A stretch of DNA of 11,969 nt, from positions 5,754 through 17,722 of the forward strand of contig UZAN01048180.1 in NCBI GenBank assembly GCA_900618425.1. Reading direction: 5' to 3'. The notes under the pieces were generated by a model, which was not told the DNA's origin, made no database searches, and was given only the letters and a program-made list of their open reading frames with translations. Below, in pieces: positions 1 through 5,700 of this stretch (its first letter is position 1; every line of letters starts with the position of its first letter). The position numbers were made by a program, and so were the translations under genes. This DNA comes from Echinostoma caproni (Eukaryota; Platyhelminthes; Trematoda; Plagiorchiida; Echinostomatidae).

Positions 1-51
<51 letters not shown>
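1..51. repeat. TA dinucleotide microsatellite, cut by the window edge
   Basis: Uninterrupted alternating T and A from the first base to position 51; its true length is unknown because the window begins inside it. Such tracts are common in fluke intergenic DNA and are prone to assembly error. Confidence 0.95.
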
Positions 52-54
<3 letters not shown>

Positions 55-536
55 CTGCCCCGAACAATTTGGCTTATTAAAGGAAGATCTGCCGACAAAA
101 TCTTCTTTTTACTCGAGTTTGACATCCAGGAGGTGGAAAGATCCTTATGATTCATACTCAACCTTATATTTTGTTGTGATATGGCTCTGTTCTTTGTACC
201 AGTGAACGTTACCGAATCATGACACAAAAGATCCGTGTCATCGATTCATATCCGAACGAGAATGGAAATTGCATGTCTACTCAGCACACGACTATTGAAG
301 GAGTCAAATGGATAACATTGTACGATTGGACATAGCAAGCCGTACTTGCATAAGAAGATTACCCTTCCATGGAAGACTCCAACTGTCTCAGAATGTATGA
401 ACTGCGATCAGAACGACCATGGTCGCTTCAGGACGTGTGGTTCTCGTATCTGAGTTTCTTTCCTGTTTTACTGAATGTTCATCATCATCATAATTTCGCT
501 GTACGATGGTGATTTTTGACTGTTCACAGATCACAC
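52..536. other. Region without a recognised gene
   Basis: I see no convincing coding exon, RNA gene or repeat head here. It lies downstream of the putative secreted-protein gene on the minus strand and so may include its 3' UTR, but I found no clear minus-strand AATAAA signal. A short run of ATC units sits around 480-490. A plus-strand C-x2-C-x4-H-x5-C pattern near 393-437 was considered and rejected as a zinc knuckle. Confidence 0.5.
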
Positions 537-1147
537 TCACTCTGTTAGGAATACGTGGTTAGATTGTATCCACACAGCTGATGGAATGGGTGCGGACTGC
601 TTTAATTCAACAGAACCCCTAAGTATAGTGTTTCTTACTGTTTCGCTAATATTACACGTTCCGGTTGTCAGTGATTCAGGGACAGATATTTCGCACAACG
701 CAATCGCCCCTTTCTTAGGACAGGACGTTCGGGGATTCGAATCATGCACGAGAGCGTGACATTTGGCGAACGCTCCTATGGCACGATCAGCCGGATCGTC
801 ACAGGACTGTATTGATTTTGTTCCCCAAGGGTAGGACTGCTCGTTCACGCTGTGGTGAACAGATCTGGTGACCAGTAGATAATCAAGTGGTGCGAAAATT
901 CTTCTGACACATCATGGTGCTACTCCCCGTAACCTGACATGTTGCTGATCATTAATCCACTGAATCCATTGGTAAGTGGAATTAAGCTCACCGGGTGCAC
1001 GTCCATGTCACGAATCGGATTGACATTATTGTACTGGCCGAACAGTTGCAGATGATCATCCGCCATGTCTGAAGGTGTGTGTGCGGAGTCGTTAACCAAA
1101 CAATCTCCACAAGAAAGATACAAAAGGACGCTCGCGGAAATTACCAT
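537..1147 (-). CDS. Putative small secreted cysteine-containing protein, two exons (1147-924 and 849-537)
   Basis: No family recognised. The model starts at the ATG at 1147-1145. The first residues form a plausible signal peptide: a short N-terminus, a hydrophobic core VISASVLLYL, then a Ser/Cys/Gly region with likely cleavage near residues 15-20. Exon 1 runs to 924, followed by GT at 923-922. The acceptor CAG at 852-850 opens exon 2 at 849, and the 74-nt intron joins phase 2 to phase 2. The total of 537 nt encodes 178 residues plus a TGA stop at 539-537. Exon 2 has five cysteines spread over about 60 residues, which suggests disulfide bonding. An alternative donor at 938 (AT|GTCAGG) is also in phase and would drop five codons. 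The in-phase join plus a leader peptide supports a real gene, but there is no homology to confirm it, and further exons either side are possible. Secretion, for example as an excretory/secretory product, is inferred from the leader only. Confidence 0.45.
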
Positions 1148-1213
1148 GAGGTATGTCAATCTGACGCATCAACAATTAGAACACAAATTGTTTTGCAGAT
1201 TAGTGCTATTGGT

Positions 1214-1300
1214 GTGGTCTCGTAGTTCAGCTGGTTGAACGTACGCAGTACAAAAGCGTAGGCGGTGTCCATGCGTGGATTCGAATCCCACCGAGGCCAC
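1214..1300 (+). repeat. tRNA-like sequence (tRNA pseudogene or SINE head)
   Basis: Bases 1216-1222 pair with 1292-1298 as a 7-bp acceptor stem with one G-T pair, and the pairing extends two more bases outward on each side. The D stem GTTC/GAAC (1225-1228 with 1237-1240) is perfect. An anticodon stem TACGC/GCGTA (1242-1246 with 1256-1260) encloses a 9-base loop instead of 7. A long variable region (1261-1274) is followed by a T arm with the loop TTCGAAT and one mismatched pair. Box A and box B promoter-like segments are recognisable. The oversized anticodon loop makes a working tRNA unlikely. It is more likely a pseudogene or the RNA polymerase III head of a SINE. Confidence 0.7.
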
Positions 1301-1361
1301 TGAACTCTTCACAATCTCGAAATAAAATAGAATACAATCGCGACCACCGTCACCCTACAAA

Positions 1362-1500
1362 TAGATACACTGATTAATTAGACTCATCAGCAATTTTGCA
1401 CACATGACTCACTCGTCTACAAACGATAATAAATATTATCAACCTTGGGAAAAGTGAGCGATATGGCCCACTGTCGTAGACAATGGCGCTAGTGTATCTA
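1362..1500. repeat. Possible fold-back (MITE-like) element with 10-bp inverted ends
   Basis: TAGATACACT at 1362-1371 is the exact reverse complement of AGTGTATCTA at 1491-1500. Near the middle is a second small palindrome, GATAATA-AA-TATTATC, at about 1425-1440. No coding potential lies between the ends. The outer TA of each arm could be part of the repeat or a TA target duplication as used by Tc1/mariner-type MITEs. The inner flanks align only weakly with each other, so it could also be coincidence. Confidence 0.35.
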
Positions 1501-1700
1501 CTCAAGTGCATTGCAGCATCAGTTTACTTGAATTCCCTATTTTCACCTTTATGGGGCTTCCTACACTCTAATTCATTCTCCTATTTCTTCACTTAAATGG
1601 ATAGACAAAACCGCCGGAGGAAAGTACAAAGATAATGGTTGTATAAACTGAAAAGAGTAGCTCCGGACCGGGAAACAGTTGAAAATAAAATGCCAAGCGG

Positions 1701-1960
1701 TGGTGGCGCAGTTGGTTTAGTCGCTGTCACCGGTGTGCTTTGGACCCAATGGCCCGTGTTTCGAGCTTCTCCACCGCCACCCAATTTTGGTGGTAGGCAG
1801 GTCTGACGTCGTCCGGTTCAATACCATGCCCGAGCTAGCGCGGGGCTTTATGTGGTTTGCCACTCCAAGTCCCACGGGGCTTAGACTGCCGTTTTCCACC
1901 ACTAAACAACAGGTCCTTGTGACTACGGGGTTCACCCTATCTGCTGTTCATCATATGTGT
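1701..1960 (+). mobile_element. SINE copy A, tRNA-derived head with shared body
   Basis: The head (1702-1781) begins GGTGGCG and ends CGCCACC, a perfect 7-bp acceptor-type pairing 80 nt apart. It has an A-box-like segment (TGGCGCAGTTGG) and a decayed B box (GTTTCGAGCTTC). About 170 bp of body follows. Its last part, 1905-1953, aligns with 3513-3561 in copy B at about 37 of 49 positions, mostly differing by transitions. The order of head, body and tail is the same in both copies, as expected of a SINE family. The 3' boundary is approximate (AATAAA-containing DNA follows), and I found no clear target-site duplication. Which LINE mobilised it cannot be told. Confidence 0.72.
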
Positions 1961-1986
1961 AATAAACAAAGGAGTTATCAACACGA

Positions 1987-2262
1987 GTAGTAGTGCTGCG
2001 CTTGTTCATTAATTTCTCTGTAAATCCGATATTCATATAGAAGACTAGGTTACAGGAAACCGATTATTTTAATGCCGGTTGTGTTTTTCCCCGCGTCTCA
2101 CGGAAGAAGCCGAGAGAAATCCACGCTTTGATGAAAAAAAACATGGAAAAAAAACAAAGTTCCGGATGCCAGTCTGCACTTGAATCCCGCTACCAGTTAG
2201 TAGCACATCCATACTGTCGAGGATGTGAGGCGTGAAAGGAAGCAAAAGCGTAGAATCGGGGC
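1987..2262. other. Intergenic DNA downstream of DDB1, no gene seen
   Basis: Between SINE copy A and the DDB1 polyadenylation signal I see only A-rich stretches (around 2134-2157) and no coding or RNA features. Confidence 0.5.
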
Positions 2263-2590
2263 TTTATTCACACTAAAAAAATGCTTCAATGCCAAGAATT
2301 CACAGACAAACTGATGGGCACGAGGTGTGGCGTGGTTTCCAGTGAACGTTCTGGTTCTCAGGTGTTCCCAAACGGGGGTGAAATGAGCTTTTTGTGGTGA
2401 TGAAACGGTGCGGAGAATAGGAGCGAAGATGATAGAACAGGGGAACAAACAAGTGGATGATTTGAAAAATTAGGCGCATCAGCACTTCTGTATACATGAC
2501 CAAGTCGCGTGCGAACGCGTTGAGGAAGCGAAACGCAACGATTGTATCTAGAGCACACATGATAAATAATAATTCCAGAGTGATGAGACT
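2245..2590 (-). other. Probable DDB1 3' untranslated region
   Basis: This is the stretch after the DDB1 TAG stop (2593-2591) up to shortly past an AATAAA signal on the minus strand at 2268-2263, giving a 3' UTR of roughly 340 nt. The cleavage point is set by eye about 20 nt past the signal. Open frames here are short and resemble nothing known. Confidence 0.55.
2263..2268 (-). terminator. Candidate polyadenylation signal AATAAA for DDB1
   Basis: The minus-strand hexamer AATAAA (plus strand TTTATT) is the first canonical one I see downstream of the DDB1 stop codon, about 320 nt away. Its position fits the 3' end of the transcript. Confidence 0.55.
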
Positions 2591-2707
2591 CTAATGTAGT
2601 CGAGCCATTTCTTCAACGACTTTGACCAAATCCGCCACAGTGCATTCCCGGGTTACGGGATCTGATACACAGGAGGAGCCGGCGACACCGAACTCTTCCA
2701 TATTAAT
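2591..2707 (-). CDS. DDB1: DDB1 terminal coding exon
   Basis: After a TTCCAG acceptor (ending at 2708) this exon opens in phase 0 and encodes 38 residues followed by TAG. The end reads TRECTVADLVKVVEEMARLH, which matches the extreme C-terminus of animal DDB1 (human REATADDLIKVVEELTRIH), including the final His. This is the C-terminal helix that packs back onto the beta-propellers. The preceding residues (INMEEFGVAG...) are longer and diverged compared with human LQYDDGSGMK. The join to the exon ending at 6109 is phase 0 to phase 0 and restores colinearity with the family, so I assign it to the same gene despite a 3.4-kb intron. Confidence 0.92.
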   Translation of the reverse strand: MNMEEFGVAGSSCVSDPVTRECTVADLVKVVEEMARLH

Positions 2708-5700
2708 CTGGAATGTCAAGCAAAAAAAGCAAAACGGTTTGTGAACGCAATATCAGATTGCAGAGAGTACCATGCGGTTCGGTAAATCACAAGAAATGAA
2801 AAAAAGAAAGATACTATGAATTTGTTATCCCATCAAAAGGGAATATGAAACTTAGAAGCCACAACCTAAAGTAAAGTCGAGCAAAAATAAAAAGCGACCA
2901 CAAAAGAAAATCTGCCCGAAACTCAGTAGTTTTGAAAGACATCGATCTGTCATTCTCAAAACAACAACAGAAATACTGAGATCATGCAAAAAAGAAGCAG
3001 CTGATTGTTTTGTTCGCGAATTTTCCGTGTCAGTTTATATGCATGAATAAATTGTTTATCATAAAATCTGAAAATAAACAATTAGGCTGCAAGACAAAGA
3101 ATATAATCCATGATTTGCTTTTTCAGTGGGATACTGCTACACTGCCCAAACAACTGGGTTTGAACCTCAGCAGTGGTCGAAATGAATGCAACTTGCCCGT
3201 TTAAGTGGGAATTGTGAGCATAACGGAAATTAACCTAAGGTTCTGATTGGTTTGTGTCAAGCAAAACATAATCATTTGAAAATGTGATGAAGAAGTCGAT
3301 ACACGAGCATACTGTTGGTCAAACGATTTAAGTCGGTGTCCGCGGCGTGCATTGAGCCCTGGGGTCCGAGGTTCGAACCCCACCCTTGCCACACAACTTC
3401 GATGATAGGCAGCTTGGCTGTTTTCCGATTTAATGTCACATTTAACCTAGTATGACCTTATATGAGTCGCCACTAGAAATCTCGAAGCTAAGATTTCCGA
3501 TTTCCATAAGTGAACAGCAGGTCTCCGTGACAAAGAAGTTTACTCCATCTACTGTTCATCAGACAAGAGCGCGTAGTGAAAAATATCATCGATTAGGTAA
3601 CCCAAAAGTCATATGGTCCGACTTAGCAACATCATACTGAAGGCTGATCAACCGCTTTTGAATGTTTCGATTTCATATCAAAACGAAAAGCACCGCCATC
3701 ATCATCATCATCATCACCATCACTGTACAGTATAATACAGGGAAGCGAACTTCACTAATCTCTGCCAAACTCATAATACAGACAAGGTTAGTGAAAATTT
3801 GTAAGGAGGATAGGGACTGGTCCTCCATCTAGGGACGGGAAAAGGAAGCGAACCTCCATTGTCAACACGCAGAGCACACAGTCCAACTGTGCATGCACAC
3901 TATTTCAAGCATGCTGGAGTGATAAGAAGTGACAGCAAGATCGCCACTGCTGTTGGTTCGCAGCCATGACCTTCAGAGTCCTCAACCATTCAGTTGCGGA
4001 GTCTTTTAGACCCAACCCGGAAAAAGAGAGACATCTACTCCAATTGATCTCTTTGTGCATTTCTTCATGCTTTATCTCCCCGTAATCTGATGGCCTCCAC
4101 ATGGCCTTCTCCAGTCTGCAGTGGTCACTGCAAATAGGGCGCGGTGTAGTAGGCGACCGTTAGACACGCAAAACATTTCCTGACCAACGGAGCCTACTGA
4201 GCTGAATTCGAGGCATTCCCAAACATCCGACAACTTAATTCTAGTTTACTAAACCGCTTACTCTATTCAACCGCTGCCAGACTACCAGACTGTCAAAAAC
4301 CAATAGGCGACGAATGCCTTCTACCCGCAAATTCAAGGACTCACTATCACAAAGCACAACTGATCGTACAGTGGCGCGGTATACGCAATTTTTCAACTTC
4401 ATTGAAACGTCACGTCGCCGCTACAGGTGATTTAGTTCTGAGAAGCTGCTCGGGCTTTGGAAGTGTGTCGGTTATATACTTTGATGCGCTATAGCCGTTG
4501 GTCACTCAGCTACCCGAATACAAGAAGCAGTTAATTTTACTTAATTCCTCACTATCTAATTTCAGAACTCGGCGAAACCCAGTCTTGTAGCATCATTTTG
4601 CACTTTGAAGGTGTAAAGCGCAGGCCCAACGCAGCAACAGAGCTTATTAGTCATGTCAGGTGCGCTTTGTGCATTCTCTCTATACATTCGAGCAGACAAA
4701 CAATATCACCAGCGTACTCTAAATCGCACAGCTTTTCTCCAGTTGCCCATTCAATACCTACATTTTGGAGACCACTAAGTGCGTTCTGCAGTATTTTGTT
4801 TATAACGAAATTGAACAGGAATGGTGAAATAAGACACACTTTACGAAAACCGCTGTTACTTCTGAACCACCTACTCATCTTGCCATAGACCCTTATACTA
4901 TCAGAACTATGCAGGGACAGCGATCGCAATATATATATTATATACCTCTGAGGCATTCTTCTGTGGAGAAGCGACCTCATAAGAAATTCGCGGTCAACTG
5001 AGTAGAATATTTCTTTGAGGTCAAAGAAAACGCAACAGTTGATCCTGAGGACACAGTGTGAAGATTTCGTAGACAACCGCGACGTGGTCGGAATCTTGCT
5101 TATTGTTTGCGGGTATTTGTCGAAGAATGACGGGGTGAACTGCATCCGAACTATTACGTGATCAGATTCCACGCAGGTAGTCCCATAAGACCAGCTGAGT
5201 CACGCCAACGGTAGTCTATGTAGTCTTTTGGGTTAGCGTGCCCGTAGAATTGGAGCGCCACATTGTTGTCTGCCGAGAGCTGTATCGGAAGTTGGTGCTG
5301 GATTCGAACAGATGGTGATCAGCGCAGAACTAAAGAAGTCAATCGACGTTCTTTTGTTCGTTGGTAGGGCGAAGCACAACTATCACCTAAGCAAGCAGCC
5401 GATGTGCTCAATTTTCCAATATGACGTTGAATTCACCTTCCGGCACAACTCTATCGGAGCATGGGCTCAACCGAATGAGATCGTTGAGTTTGTCGTGGAA
5501 CTCGTCTTTCTGTGCGTCAAAATGCAGCTGATCGGTGCATAAATGGGAGATGAAGAAAAACCTTTTGGCGCTGTTTCTCTTTCGGACGCTGATAGTCCCC
5601 TAGAGCACATAAGCGGCTGTGGGAGAAGATTCGATCCTGTTATAGAGTACAGTACTTCTCCCGTGCTGCCCTACTGAATGAACTTCGTCGTCGCCTAATG

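Noticed and set aside
393..437. Plus-strand C-x2-C-x4-H-x5-C pattern resembling a retroelement zinc knuckle
   Set aside because: The spacing is off by one from the CCHC knuckle, the frame is short, and no gag or protease sequence surrounds it.
1214..1300. Functional tRNA gene
   Set aside because: The 9-base anticodon loop and a mismatched T stem argue against a working tRNA.
4598..4888. Plus-strand 96-codon open frame
   Set aside because: It is antisense to the intronic LINE RT region.
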